A stretch of DNA of 64,000 bases from Ophiura sarsii (GCA_035610835.1 CM069452.1:70776919-70840918); one strand, 5' to 3'. Shown: positions 45,961 to 57,491, counted from the first letter of the stretch. Program-made: numbers and translations. The notes: generated from the sequence alone by a model not told the origin.

Positions 45961-47130
45961 CTGAAATTGTTCTAATTATGATGAATTTGTCAAAATGATA
46001 AGATTAACATTCGCGATTACGTGTTGTTCACTACGAATTTAAAATTTAGGATTCGTGTCGTGTGGCCACCGTCGTCTGTGTACATTTACAGCGCCCTCAA
46101 ACCTATGCCGACCAAATATGACGTTTAACCTGGTTAAACATTGTTAAATTGATTACCATAATTTATGTAAATATGCAAACGGAACCGTTTTCGCAACGTG
46201 CGCTATAGTGTAGGACTTCCTATCCCAAAATTAATAGTATCCCTGATCTGATGACTAATATGAGCCTGTGTTAGTCTATAATTTTATCACAGCTCAGATT
46301 GATTACATTAAAGTTTGGATTGGTCCATTATAAGTTTTAGGGGTTAGATGTGAAAAGGGTTGCGGTGTTGGGTTAATTAAGGAAACAAACCATAGATATT
46401 TGCCGAATTGCATGAACAAACAAGGTATAACTAATAAAGTCTATACCCCGGAATTGTATTAATTTTGGGATAGGAAAGTCCTATGTACGTAGCGAAACAG
46501 TACTTTTGCATATATACGCAAATTATTAGGGTAATTGTCCAAAATTTGGGTCACCAAATTTTCACTTGCTTCAAATTCGTAATTATAAATTACAAGTTAT
46601 AATGATGGTATGTGCTTATTAATTTGTAATCATGGTAAATAGTGGTTGTGAAGATTTTGATTAAACTTTTTACGCTCTCATGTAAAATTCTGCGTGCAAT
46701 ACGTAATAATGACCTTCACAACCTAGAGTTGCATCTTCGTTGAGTAGCTCTCTCCTAACTATGGCATTTCTTTAGTGTTAGTGATAATAACGATAAACAA
46801 CTTTGCTTAATTTTATTAGCACTTGTTTTAACGTCACACACATAGTAACTTCTTGTACGATGCTTTGATTGATAAAACAATTTGAATGTCATTTGTTATC
46901 TGAAAATCTAATTTAGAACATGCATGGTCGGGCAGGAGAGCTTTGTTGAGTGATAATAATAATTGTATAATGATTTTAATGTTCACGCCACGTTACGCCT
47001 CATGACTTTACCGTAACAAGCTGATTAGGCCCATCTTTGTGTACGATATAATATTCATGATATTGATATTCATGATTGTATGTTTATTTGCTTATTTTCT
47101 CTCTTTTGTCTTATCATTTGCACCGTATAG

Positions 47131-47510
47131 CTCGAGACCTATAAAGCCCTTTTTCATAAACGCATAATTGCGCTATTAGCAACCTTTGCATGCGATTGAG
47201 AGGCAGAACAAAATCTTTTTGATAAACGCATAATTGCGCTAATAGCGAGCATGGTGTGCTAACGAAGAAACTAAATAGCTCGAGACCTTTAAAGCCCTTT
47301 TTCATAAACGCATAATTGCGCTATTAGCAACCTTTGCATGCGATTGAGAGGCAGAACAGAATCTGTTTTGATAAACGCATAATTGCGCTAATAGCGAGCA
47401 TGGTGTACTAACGAAGAAACTAAATAGCTCGAGACCTTTAAGCCCTTTTTCATAAACGCATAATTGCGCTAGTAGCAACCTTTGCACGCATTCGAAAGAC
47501 AAAACTGAAT
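47131..47510 (-). repeat. About 148-bp tandem repeat, 3 copies
   Basis: CTCGAGACCT starts at 47131, 47279 and 47428. Each unit has two copies of CATAAACGCATAATTGCGCT. This is the inverted counterpart of 43860-44060 (GCGCAATTATGCGTTTATGA) inside the 4.5-kb element. Confidence 0.92.
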
Positions 47511-47955
47511 AAAAATCATAAGTACCCTTGGTAATTGCGCAAATAGCAGATTTTCATATTAGCAGTGCGTTTTTGGCTATTATGAATGTCTTTCAATGAC
47601 ATAAATGCGCTATTAGAACCCTTGCTATTATAAGCGCTATTAATGCTATTGTCAGTTATCGCACCTTTCTCCCCTCAGCGCCCAAACTCACAAAATACAC
47701 TATACATAATATATAGAATATTATTAGTTATCCCCGCATGTTCACACCCGGGGTTCACACAATAAGGAAAATACCTTACGGTTTAGCAATGCCATAATTA
47801 TAACACGAGGCTGTGTGTCTTGGCTTTTGTGTTTACAATATCAACTACTGTATATAGGCCCTACACATAGCAGTATGAGTTTAGTAAAAATCAAATCCCA
47901 TCAAGAACCAATCATAATGCATTCAAAACTAATGTAGATCACTGTGTATAAAATA

Positions 47956-48087
47956 CCATAGAGCCCCGCCTCCAATGCTTTACAGTGACTATTACTTATG
48001 GTGTGTGTGTTGGGCTGATTACCATAGAGCCCCGCCTTCAATGCTTTACAGTGACTATTACTTATGGTGTGTGTGTGTTGGGCTGAT
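47956..48087 (+). repeat. 66-bp tandem duplication
   Basis: CCATAGAGCCCCGCC starts at 47956 and 48022. The units share GCTTTACAGTGACTATTACT and a GT repeat. They differ at one or two positions and in GT number. Confidence 0.9.
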
Positions 48088-48576
48088 GGGAAGTATGATA
48101 GCGCCATCACCAAGAATTTAACACAACCCTGGATATTTCAGCCATAATATGAAAGGGAGAAGGAGAAAGGTTTGGGAATCATTCTCGCTGTGATTTCAAA
48201 GCAGACACAATAAATCAGCATCATATTTAGTTTATACAAGCAGACTTTGTTGTATTTTACTGTGAGAGTTTTACCACTACTTTCATAGCTTATCATCAGT
48301 TTTGTGTTTTACTTTATGCTAGCTTATATGAGTTTGGTGTGAATTATTGACAGTACCCCAACGACACAAAGCAACATTTATTTCTACACTACGACTTCAA
48401 GAGTGTATTCGTCGGAGACGCAGTATTTTTTGTAACTTAAGGTAAGGCATTCATTATTTTATATAGAGTTTCTATAAACGGCAACTTTTTATGGGAAAAG
48501 GCGGCACAAGATATCTCTGTTTATTTATTTGTAATGAACAATAAACCAAGCAAATGTACTAAGTTTGTTGTATCTA
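48088..48576. other. No gene recognised
   Basis: No supported feature in this spacer. Confidence 0.45.
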
Positions 48577-49110
48577 AACTGCTCAAAAAAAGTTTGGAAT
48601 ATTTTTTCAATCACAATTTATTCAAATTTCTCAGGATATGTTCATTTAGTGTAATATATCATTTAAAAGCTGATGTGTTCATCTTTACAATGATACCAAA
48701 TGTGAAGCAATCCCTTGCTCCAGTGCTCAGCTACTTGCTTGTGAACATGGGGAGGTCACAATCTGAATGTGCCAAAATCAACACTATTTTGTGCTCAAAA
48801 GAACATCTTTGTCGTCTGTTCAATCAGTGACAGTTTAACTGTCACTGATTCAATGATGATCTATTGATTTTTAAGCACAAAATAGTGTTGATTTTGGTAC
48901 TTTCAGATTGTGACCTCCCCATGTTCACAAGCATGTGGCTGAGCACTGGAACAAGGGATTGCTTCAAATTGGATATCATTGTAAAGATGAACACATCAGC
49001 TTTCAAATGATATACTAAAAAAAGTATTATACTATAATGAATATATCCCGAGATATTTGAACAAATTGTGATTGAAAAAATATTCCAAACTTTTTTTGAG
49101 CAGTGCAGTT
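48577..49110. mobile_element. Family F palindromic TA-flanked element
   Basis: It starts AACTGCTCAAAAAAAGTTTG and ends CAAACTTTTTTTGAGCAGTG followed by CAGTT, with TA on each side. The two halves are mirror images across about 48838 (GTGACAGTTTAACTGTCAC turn), so the 534 bp can fold into one long hairpin with some mismatches. CTGCTCAAAAAA-type ends are common in Tc1/mariner-like elements. A 98-codon frame crossing the left arm is a by-product. Relatives: 33530-33780 and 60800-61020. Confidence 0.87.
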
Positions 49111-50462
49111 TATATAAAAGTCTTTAGTATAGTCAGCAATGTGGTGTCACAATCGGTTATTTTACTAAACAGGTTCACCAGTACTGATTTTACAACGCAG
49201 GTTGTACCTGTTTCATCTTGAATCCATTTAGGTGGCTTTATCTGATAATCAAACTTGCGCCCTCTCTCAATTTTTGGGGGAAAATGTTATTTAAGCTATG
49301 TTAGCATTAGTATTGTGATCAACTTTTATTCTCTAGTTTCCTGGTTTGAGCCTTTGATCATTTTTGGTCTGTAAATTGAATGATTTTAATGAAAATGGAC
49401 TGTTGTAAAATATAATTTAAAATGCTGCACCCCATTCTATGCCCTGCTCAACTCTGCTCCTGCGTATAGTAGTATTTGCTCAGACAATCTGCTATTTGGT
49501 TAAATGTCGTATACATATATCGGATCTCTACTTTCAAATTCCTTTATAGTCTGCCCGGATCTTTAGAGTATTGATGAACCCTTCTCAAAACATAGCTTTG
49601 TGAAAGGACCCTGTAATAAATTGTAATGAACTTTAACATGGTTATTTATTTCTTGTTTTAGAGAACACATAAGACTTATTGTTTTGGACAGTAACTCAGA
49701 TCATATTCATGAATGTGCACATCTAAAATCTAAAAATAATAATCCAAATATTGCTCAATTATTTCATTGTTATTGTCATATACGAATTTTACTTTTAAAA
49801 TAACTATGTAACTAACTGTGTTAGTTATAGTAATTATTTATTTGTTTAGTCAGCGTGATAATGCTAGTGACATAAAGTGCGTACGCTTTCAAAAAAATGT
49901 CCGTGCATCATTGTCACACACATGCATGCATTGTTCCCGCATTTCATGCATCTAGACGCAGCTCCGCGAACAACAACAAAACACACTCGTGTGAAATAGC
50001 TTGAATTTCGTCCATAGAATCTTAGGGAAATGAGAATCACCGGAAAATTTCTTAATCATATGAAACTGATGATGCTTGATATGTGATATAGTAAACTTTA
50101 GTTGTAGAAATATCTGGGTTTCTTATGTTTCATATTTTTATTTTTGTTTTTTGTTGTTGACTCATTTCATCAATTTGGTGCATCTTCATCATCTTCTAAT
50201 CTACCCCCAACCTGCCTATGTAACAGTGTTTGTGATTGGTTAATTACACAATATACTCATTTGAAGAACCAATTAAAATACTGCTTCAAAAATTTATCAG
50301 TCCAATCTTTATCAGGGATACAGTTATTCTAACAAATCTAGATGGTTATTAGCTTCATAACATGTCCTTTTATGCAAAACATTTCAAGATGTTGAGTCTC
50401 AGCTTTTGATCCAACAGGATCTGAGGATCACTGAGACCCCTAACAATTCTATTTTACCAAAC
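49111..50462. other. No gene recognised
   Basis: About 1.35 kb with no supported exon or repeat. A small GTACGC/GTGCATCA-rich patch lies at 49875-49925. Confidence 0.5.
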
Positions 50463-50764
50463 ACCCATTTAGTTTTGAGATTATTTTTTCTCACAACAGT
50501 AAATAACCTTACCTCTGGGGTAGGTTTCTGGCAGCAACTCGCTTGCCTTTCGCCAGCCCCAATAACACGTACATGTTATTGGTGGGGCGCTGTTGGCGGC
50601 TAACTATTGAGTCTCATCATCATCGCCATCAGGCGGTGATGGACGACAACTCAATAGCGGCGTGTAAATCGCTGGTAGGTAGTGTCCTCCGTCTCTGTTG
50701 AGGGAGCTCTACTTGAGCCTGATGTGGGCGGCTTCACGAACTCCCCGGCCAAACCCATTTAGTT
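50463..50764. mobile_element. 278-bp structured GC-rich insertion with 12-bp flanking repeats
   Basis: ACCCATTTAGTT occurs at 50463-50474 and 50753-50764, flanking 278 bp that are richer in GC than the surroundings. Inside are three hairpin-prone stretches: CCAATAACACG...ATGTTATTGG near 50556-50582; CGCCATCAGGCGG near 50625; and CTATTGAGT...ACTCAATAG near 50605-50656. The duplication length would suit a retroposed SINE-like insertion, but no A-box/B-box or A-rich tail is seen. Identity unknown. Confidence 0.55.
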
Positions 50765-50805
50765 CGTACGTGTACATAGCACGTTGTCCAAAGTGTTGTA
50801 CAACG

Positions 50806-52065
50806 TACTAAGAGTGTAAACCACTCAATCCTGCAACAGGCTTGCCACACCTGCATATTTAGGATAAGCAGGCGGACTATTTGAGTCACATTAGGGCATA
50901 CTAAGAGTGTACACCACTCAATCCTGCAACTGGCTTTGCCACACCTGTATATTTAGGATAAGCAGGCGGGCTATTTGAGTCACATTAGGGCATAGGGGAA
51001 GGTGGGGTAATGGCGGACGCGGGGTAATCGCGGACAGGGCTGTATCTAAAGGCAGGTGAAAGAAGGTGGTATTTTGCCACCCTATGATGTTAGGTGCCTC
51101 TCCATTGAAATCACACAAAACCTAAATGGGATGGTTGTCTCGCAAATTCTCGCGAGAATTACAAAAATCACTTTTTGGGCAAGTTGATATTTTGGTGCAT
51201 TCATTTCTCTTTGAAACTGGTATTTCTACATCAAGGAAAACAAAGTCTTATTATTTTTGTATGTAATGTATGATACCTTCTGATAAAAAAGAAATGAATT
51301 CGGAGTCACAATGATGAGCATAATAATAAGAGAGGATGTGCCCATACATTGTACATGGATTGGGGTAATCCCGGACATGTACCGTTTCCATGGTAACCAA
51401 TATGGGCGTGGTCAATTTAACATAATAAATCGGTAATAGTTGTTGACCATATAAATATGTGACATTGTTCTTTGATTTCTGCTACACTTTTAAAAAGGGT
51501 ATTTTTTAACTCCCATTGAAATGCTATATTCCAATAAAAAAGAGAGCTGCCATTGATAAATACGGTCCGGGATTACCCCCAGAGTGTGGGGTAATGCGGG
51601 ACGACGCCATTTTTTTAATTGCGTCGTAGCTTCGAATTTCAAAATGATGAGTTGATAAAAACTTGATAAAAGGTAGAACCTTCACAGTGCTTTGTGTTTA
51701 CATGATTTTTATTGTTATATGACGTATTATATGTGTGTTATACCTCTCTAACAAAATGTGTCCGCCATTACCCCACCTTCCCCTACTAAGAGTGTACACC
51801 ACTCAATCCTGCAACTGGCTTGCCACACCTGTATATTTAGGATAAGCAGGCGGGCTATTTGAGTCACATTAGGGCATACTAAGAGTGTACACCACTCAAT
51901 CCTGCAACTGGCTTGCCACACCTGTATATTTAGGATAAGCAGGCAGGCTATTTGAGTCACATTAGGGCATACTAAGAGTGTACACCACTCAATCCAGCAA
52001 CAGGCTTGCCACACCTGTATATTTAGGACAAGCAGTCAGGTTATTTGAACCGCATTAAGGCATAC
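50806..52065 (-). repeat. 93-bp tandem satellite, interrupted
   Basis: Units of 93 bp (ACTAAGAGTGTACACCACTC, then TTTAGGATAAGCAGGCGGGC) lie at about 50806, 50898, 51784, 51877 and 51970. A residual piece lies at 52406-52425. The array is split by two inserted elements (50995-51783 and 52068-52405). Since 93 is 31 codons, long frames cross it on the minus strand; no gene is implied. Confidence 0.93.
50995..51783. mobile_element. 789-bp TA-inserted element with GGGGTAAT..GGACA motifs
   Basis: TIR: GGGGAAGGTGGGGTAATGG at the left and CCATTACCCCACCTTCCCC at the right, exact, with GCGGAC extending inward. TA at 50993-50994 and 51784-51785 is the duplicated target within the 93-bp satellite. Shorter internal copies of GGGGTAAT(C/G)NCGGACA occur near 51019, 51363, 51568 (reverse) and 51588. 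No transposase. TA target suggests Tc1/mariner or a related group. Confidence 0.9.
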
Positions 52066-52067
52066 TA

Positions 52068-52405
52068 CAGTCATCAATAAAAAGTAACTATACAGGTAAT
52101 AAATGTACTTTTAATTCTACAAATATATATCCTACCTAGAAATATTAAATCATAAAGTTGTTGAGAAATTTATCTTCTTTAATATGAGATATTGCACGCT
52201 ATGATCGGTTTAATATTTAAGAAGCGACAATCCAAAATGTAAGGTAAAGTCACAATTTCAAATTCACATTTTACATTTCATCACGGGGGAGAGAAAAACA
52301 GGTAGCGTGTCAACAACTTTATAATTTAATATTTTTAGGTAGAATATATATTTTAAGAGTTAGAAGCCCATTTATTACCTGTATAGTTACTTTTTTTGAT
52401 GACTG
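52068..52405. mobile_element. 338-bp TA-inserted palindromic-ended element
   Basis: CAGTCATCAATAAAAAGTAA at the left pairs with TTACTTTTTTTGATGACTG at the right, then CTATACAGGTAATAAATG with CATTTATTACCTGTATAG. Further inward CCTACCTAGAAATATTAAAT pairs with 52322-52345. TA duplicated at 52066-52067 and 52406-52407, within the 93-bp satellite unit. Confidence 0.92.
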
Positions 52406-52425
52406 TAAGAGTGTACACCACTAAT

Positions 52426-52721
52426 TTGGTCGAGCACTACACTTCAGGCCAACTTAAGTATGAATACAAGTTTAGCTATTTGACAGAAAGAATTATGAAA
52501 ATTGGAAATAATAAATGTAGTTTTGGTGTCAAATGTGTGTTCTGCTTATTATTCCTTGGAATGTATACTTAATGTTTAAAAAAATAAACACCCCATTTTA
52601 GCTGAAATATAATTTTACGGACCAATTTACACTCACGTTGCATACATGGGTAAAAAATAATCACGTGATGCCAGTTTCTAGAAAAATCTAACCACTGACC
52701 CCGGGTTTTATATTCAGATAT
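52426..52721. other. No gene recognised
   Basis: Spacer after the 93-bp satellite; nothing supported. Confidence 0.4.
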
Positions 52722-52765
52722 GTTTGTTTGTTTGTTTGTTTGTTTGTTTGTTTGTTTGTTTGTTT
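52722..52765. repeat. (GTTT)n microsatellite
   Basis: About eleven perfect GTTT units. Confidence 0.95.
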
Positions 52766-53964
52766 ACACGTTCGGTCCGTACGGCCACACGCTTGGGTCC
52801 TGAAGGGTTAAAATATACCGTTTGTGTTAACACATATCCAAAATTTCACAGACTTCCTCACAAGCTATTTCGATTTACAGTGATTTGAACACTGAGCCTA
52901 CAATATTATCTACGTTGGGCTTTTAATAATGCATCTCATTATTTGTCTTTGAGCCAAATCTAAGCTTGATAACACCGTTTATGTAAAATATATATAGCAA
53001 AGGAGAGCTTTTCTAGGCCATTCAGACATAGTTCAACCCCCGGTGGGGGGGGGGGGGGGGTTCTTTCGCCAAAATCGTACGTGGATGTGCCTCCCGGACT
53101 TCGAAAATGTGACTTTCTCTATATAACACTGTGCAATGTATTTTTGATTTTTGCAATTAAGCAATTCTTTGAAAAACAAGCACTTTTGGGTAATACCCGA
53201 CAAAATAAAAAGTGAAATCACCTTGATACTTAATCACTTGATAGGTCACAGTTTGTAGTTATAAATAAAAGAGGTATATTATTGAATGACACCATTACAT
53301 CGCCATCACATCGCGATAATCAAGCATTTTCCTTGAAAATGTTGATATTTTTGAATTTTTCATTAAATCTGTAATAGTCCATGTTAAATTTTGTTAGCAT
53401 AAAGACATTATTCCAACATGGCATAAGTGCTGTTTGTGCAAGCCATGACTTAAGTAATCCAGACTTTCTTCCTTTATGCTCATTTACGAGGTTTGACGCT
53501 GTTACAAAATGTATTACAGGGTATATAACAAGGAGTTTTATATTTTGATAGATTTTGAGTATTTTTGACACTAAAAAATTGCCTGTTTTGTGCTTGATCA
53601 ACACATACCTCACAAATGAAAGGACCACTTGCCTTGTTTATACAACTGTTCTTGAAAACATAAATTGAGACCACTAATTCTATTCTGTTATTCAAATATC
53701 AAGCACATTTGAATCGTTACAGTCAGTTTTATATTATATTTTATTTACTTGATGTGTCCTTTAAAATTATAAAATCAACGATCCTGATTCAATGTAACAT
53801 GATTAGGCTTGTTAAGGATGGTACACGCCCCACTCAAACTCAAACAACACAAAGAGGACTGAATATACTGAGTATGTTACTCATCAAACAGTTGTTTTAT
53901 TTTACTATATTTCCATTTACTTCAACATTTATATAAATTACATTTTGAAGACTTATGAAATGGC
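52766..53964. other. No gene recognised; one poly-G tract
   Basis: A run of about 17 G at 53044-53060. Minus-strand frames at 53320-53695 are AT-rich and show no recognised family or splice context. Confidence 0.5.
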
Positions 53965-55560
53965 TATAAGGTATTGTGTGTGAAATGGCTGTTGTACATC
54001 TTGATCACAGGGTTAGAAATTTCTGTCCCTATGAAGACAGTACAAACTTGTTCATATGGTTAGAAATTTCTGTCCCTATGAAGACTTATAATGTTGGTGA
54101 AATGGCTATAACATCCAAAGGCACATACTTGATCATAGGGTTAGAAATTTCTGTCCCTACGAAGACTCTTATTGTTGGTAAAATGGCATAACATTCAACG
54201 GTATACACTTGATCATAGGGTTAGAAATTTCTGTTCCTTATGAAGACTTGGAGTGTTGGTAAAATGCCTATACCATTCATAAGTACAAACTTGTTCATAG
54301 GGTTAGAAATTTCTGTCCCTATGAAGACTCTAATTGTTGGTAAAATGGCATAACATTCAATGGTATAAACTTGATCATAGGGTTAGAAATTTCTGTCCCT
54401 ATGAAGACTTAGTGTTTACCAACACTCTAGGTACAAACTTGTTCATAGGGTTAGAAATGTCTGTCCCTTTGAAGACTTACTTGATCATAGGGTTAGAAAT
54501 GTTTGTACCTATGAAGATTTTGATCGTTGGTAAAATGGCTATAACATTCAATCATAGGGTTAGAAATTTCTGTCCCTATGAAGACTTAGAATGTTGGTGA
54601 AATGGCTATAACATCCAAAGGTATAAACTTGATCATAGGGTTAGAAATTTCTGTCCCTATGAAGACTTAGAGTGTTGGCAAAATGCCTATAACATCCAAA
54701 GGTATAAACTTGATGATAGGGTTAGAAATTTCTGTCCCTATGAAGACTCTAATTGTTGGTAAAATGGCATAACATTCAACGGTATACACTTGATCATAGG
54801 GTTAGAAATTTCTGTCCCTATGAAGACTCTTAATTGTTTGTGAAATGGCTATAACATTCAAAGGTATTAACTTGTTCATATGGTTAGAAATTTCTGTCCC
54901 TATGAAGACTCTAATTGTTGGTAAAATGGCTATAACATTCAACGGTATACACTTGATCATAGGGTTAGAAATGTCTGTCCCTGTGAAGACTCTTAAATGT
55001 TTGTGAAATGGCTATAAAACATCCAAAGGTAAAACCTTGATCATAGAGTTAGAAATTTCTGTCCCTATGAAGATTTTGATTGATGGTAAAATGCCTATAA
55101 CATTCATAAGTACAAACTTGTTCATAGGGTTAGAAATTTCTGTCCCTATGAAGACTTAGTAGAATGTTTGTGAAATGGCTATAACATCCAAAGGTATAAA
55201 CTTGATCATAGGGTTAGCAATTTCTGTTCCTATGAAGACTTGGGGTGTGTGTGAAATGGCTATCACATCGAGGGTACACACACGACCACAGGGTTAGATA
55301 TTTATGTCCTTATGAAGACTTGGACTGTGTGTGAAATGGCTATATCAATTAAATGTACACACTTGACTATAGGGTTAGAAATTCGTGTCCCTAAGAAGGC
55401 TTGGATCATCTGTGAAATGGCTATAACAATCAAATATACAAACTTGATCATAGGGCTAGAAATTCCTGTCCTTATGAAGACTAGGATACATACATAAATA
55501 CATACAAATAACACACACAAAAAAGTGAAATGGCTACAACAATCAAAGGCAAACACGGAC
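53965..55560 (+). repeat. About 80-bp tandem satellite, roughly 20 units
   Basis: The core GGGTTAGAAATTTCTGTCCC followed by TATGAAGACT recurs from about 54010 to 55460, usually every 79-82 bp, with some shortened units (for example near 54060 and 54490). Spacer words such as TTGGTAAAATGGCTATAACA and ACTTGATCATA are shared. Units diverge toward the right end. Frames are repeat artefacts. Confidence 0.93.
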
Positions 55561-55976
55561 ATGGGATCATAAATGTACATGAATGTCTGTCATTTCTACT
55601 GTCCTACGAAGACTACCATGTAAAATGAGCATACCATACCAGTGCCAGTGTATGCCTTGTTCATCGGATACAAATATCAAAAAGGGGTCCGCAATTTTGT
55701 CAATACATTTCTGCACAAAGGTTTTTGACATTCATGTAACAAAATGGATTTTTCCTAAATTCTAGATAATTAAACAAGGCATACATTTATTACAAAGATA
55801 ATGGCCTAAGTATATGATAAAAATGATCAATTTATTAAGGTGTTCATATGCGAATGAATCATGCGACAAATAAGACAAGTTTTTACAAATAATGGTCGTT
55901 TACACACCAAAATAAGTCAGAATAGGGCCTATATCACTTATATCATTTTGTCAGTTTATAAGCTGATGTGTTATAA
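55561..55976. other. No gene recognised
   Basis: No supported feature. Confidence 0.4.
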
Positions 55977-56057
55977 CAGTGGCGGATCCAGGATTAAAAT
56001 TTACAGGGGGCTGACCAAGTTTTTTTAAAATTAGTACCTCAAACCGTAGTAACCGTA
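55977..56057. mobile_element. hAT-like terminus fragment
   Basis: CAGTGGCGGATCCAGGATT is a typical hAT-type left terminus, followed by a short G-rich and T-rich stretch. No matching right end with a target duplication was found nearby. A right-type terminus lies at 58655-58682 but in a separate context. Confidence 0.6.
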
Positions 56058-56330
56058 GTAACAGACTTAGACTTTGCTGATGACATTGCACTGTTGTCTG
56101 AGGAAGTGTCTCAAGCGCAATCACTACTCAATAGAGTGGAGACTTCAGTGGGAAGAGTTGGGCTCAAAATGAACGCGGCAAAGACGAAGTACATGTCCTT
56201 CAACCAGACGCAAGTACCTGTAATTACCACAAGTGAAGGCATGCGCCTTGATAAAGTGGAAGACTTCAAATACCTTGGAGCCTGGATGAACAACACTGAA
56301 AAGGACATCAAAACACGCAAAGCAGCTGCT
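56058..56330 (+). pseudogene. RTE-like reverse transcriptase 3' fragment
   Basis: The frame reads VTDLDFADDIALLSEEVSQA at 56058-56117, the FADD catalytic box of an RTE-type reverse transcriptase. It continues with GLKMNAAKTKYMSFNQ and VEDFKYLGAWMNNTEKDIKT, the thumb region. It breaks off near RKAAAF where unrelated repeat sequence starts. The covered part begins just after where the RTE copy at 24134-25228 stops, but it is on the opposite strand and need not be the same copy. It is too short to function. Confidence 0.88.
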
Positions 56331-56494
56331 TTTTTTACCAAAAATGCCTCAAAATACACCCAATTTATGCCAATTGGGCGCTTTGGTGTGTGATGAAAAC
56401 CACCCCATCGCTATAACAATTTTTGTGAAAAGGCACCCCAAAAGGTAGGCACATATACGTATACCATATCAATGTGAGCCCCCCCCCCCCCCCG
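56331..56494. repeat. Inverted repeat, left arm
   Basis: The arm matches the reverse complement of about 57997-58144: GCCAATTGGGCGCTTTGG, GATGAAAACCACCCC and GGCACATATACGTATACCAT are shared. The inner edge is a poly-C run (about 56479-56493), matched by poly-G at the other arm. Confidence 0.88.
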
Positions 56495-57383
56495 GGTTAA
56501 ACCCAACAACTTCTGGCCCTGACCCAGTGACCCTATCATGTAAGTGCTAAAAATCTAAATATGGTGCACCCCCTACCCCCAACTTTAGAAAGAATTTAAA
56601 CAATTTGAAGAACAATTGCACATAGTTTGGCAATATAGTATGAACATTTTTCAAAATTCAGTTTTGGTGGCAGCTTGTAGGTTATAATAATCGTTGTGCA
56701 ATCTTGTATAGATACCTGTCAAGACCATCTCAGCCTCTCCTCAGTGTTTTGAAGACGAACTCCCCACCATTTATGAGTTGATCTGTCACATGATCGCTGT
56801 AAAGGTGGTCATGTGACCAGAGGGAAGTATCACACCGATGAAAAGAGGCAGACATGGCCTCAAAGCTACATACCAATGTCTTACAAGTTTCTATATAGAA
56901 TTCTATCCAAATGCGTGTCTAAAATTGATCTGAAATTGGCTCCGATATCCCAGTCTTAGGGATCAAGCAAGATATCTACATATGAATCCCCCCCCCCCCC
57001 CCCCCCCCCGCCCCCCGTGGCATCTGATAAATATATTTGGTATTAGAAATTTGAATTAGATTAACCCTAACCCTGCTAAATCCAACAATATCCAATTCTT
57101 CAATGTGCAATCACGCAATGGTATAAGGCCCAAAAAGTTGTTTTTGAGAGCGCGACTCCCTTAACGTGATGCACGGGTTCCGATCCCCGGGGAGGCACAC
57201 ACCATTGTTTCTGTCATTATTTATCCTGTGTTTCCCTCTGTTAGCTTGATTGCTACAAAAACACCCGAATGGGTTAGAGTTATTCATTCAATCCACTTTG
57301 TATGTTGTGTTGGTACAATTTATTATTCTCAACACTTCAGGCTTTTTCCTTCTTTTTTACAGTGTGACTTTAGAGATATCAGA
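56495..57383. other. Probable 5' flank or intron of the ankyrin-like exon
   Basis: No exon is supported upstream of 57384. A C-rich run lies at about 56989-57015. A T-arm-like phrase GGGTTCCGATCCCCGGGG near 57176 could be a tRNA-derived relic but has no box A. TTCTTTTTTACAG at 57350-57362 is a good splice acceptor just before the exon. Confidence 0.5.
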
Positions 57384-57491
57384 ATGTCAGAAACAGGAGA
57401 GCTATTGATAAAGGCAGCGACGGAGGATGATGTCAGGACGTTGGAGGAGCTCATTAGCAAGGGAGGAGATGTACAATATGCCAATGAATTA
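57363..57491 (+). CDS. First coding exon of an ankyrin-like repeat protein (partial gene)
   Basis: A splice acceptor (pyrimidine run plus ACAG, ending 57362) leads into 21 untranslated bases, then ATG at 57384. The exon encodes 36 codons, beginning MSETGELLIKAATEDDVRTL and ending QYANEL, and stops at a donor GTGAGT (57492-57497) in phase 0. The pattern ELLIKAATEDDVRTLEELI followed by KGGDV is the first helix pair and turn of an ankyrin repeat, usual at the N terminus of small ankyrin proteins. I cannot name the family. The next exons are not visible before the assembly gap at 58304. It could be a separate gene, or the gap may hide the connection to what follows. Confidence 0.7.

Larger units (their letters stand above)
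43160..47671. mobile_element. 4.5-kb satellite-filled TIR element, candidate 8-bp target duplication
   Basis: The ends CATAAAGGTGCGATATCTG (43160) and the reverse complement of 47648-47671 (GAGAAAGGTGCGATAACTG) match for about 24 bp with a few differences. CCCTCAGC lies on both sides (43152-43159 and 47672-47679), as an 8-bp hAT-type target duplication would. Inside are 120-bp repeats (43270-43740), inverted GCGCAATTATGCG-bearing arms (43860-44060 against 47150-47510), and a long complex satellite (44150-45960). No protein is recognised. Confidence 0.72.

Noticed and set aside
47672..47679. CCCTCAGC repeat as a chance match
   Set aside because: Considered, but its position directly outside both matching termini makes a target duplication more likely; kept as a candidate in the 4.5-kb element entry.
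48534..48830. 98-codon frame
   Set aside because: Lies in the left arm of the family F hairpin; the mirror arm shows it is repeat sequence.
51748..52014. 88-codon minus-strand frame with repeated WCTLLVCPNVTQIA words
   Set aside because: By-product of the 93-bp satellite period.
54010..55460. CRISPR-like alternation of a conserved core with variable words
   Set aside because: The spacer words are themselves repeated variants, as in an ordinary diverging satellite.
54334..55580. Frames with repeated NFCPYED or GLEI words
   Set aside because: Explained by the 80-bp satellite.
57150..57200. T-arm-like GGGTTCCGATCCCCGGGG
   Set aside because: No box A at the right distance and an extra base in box B.
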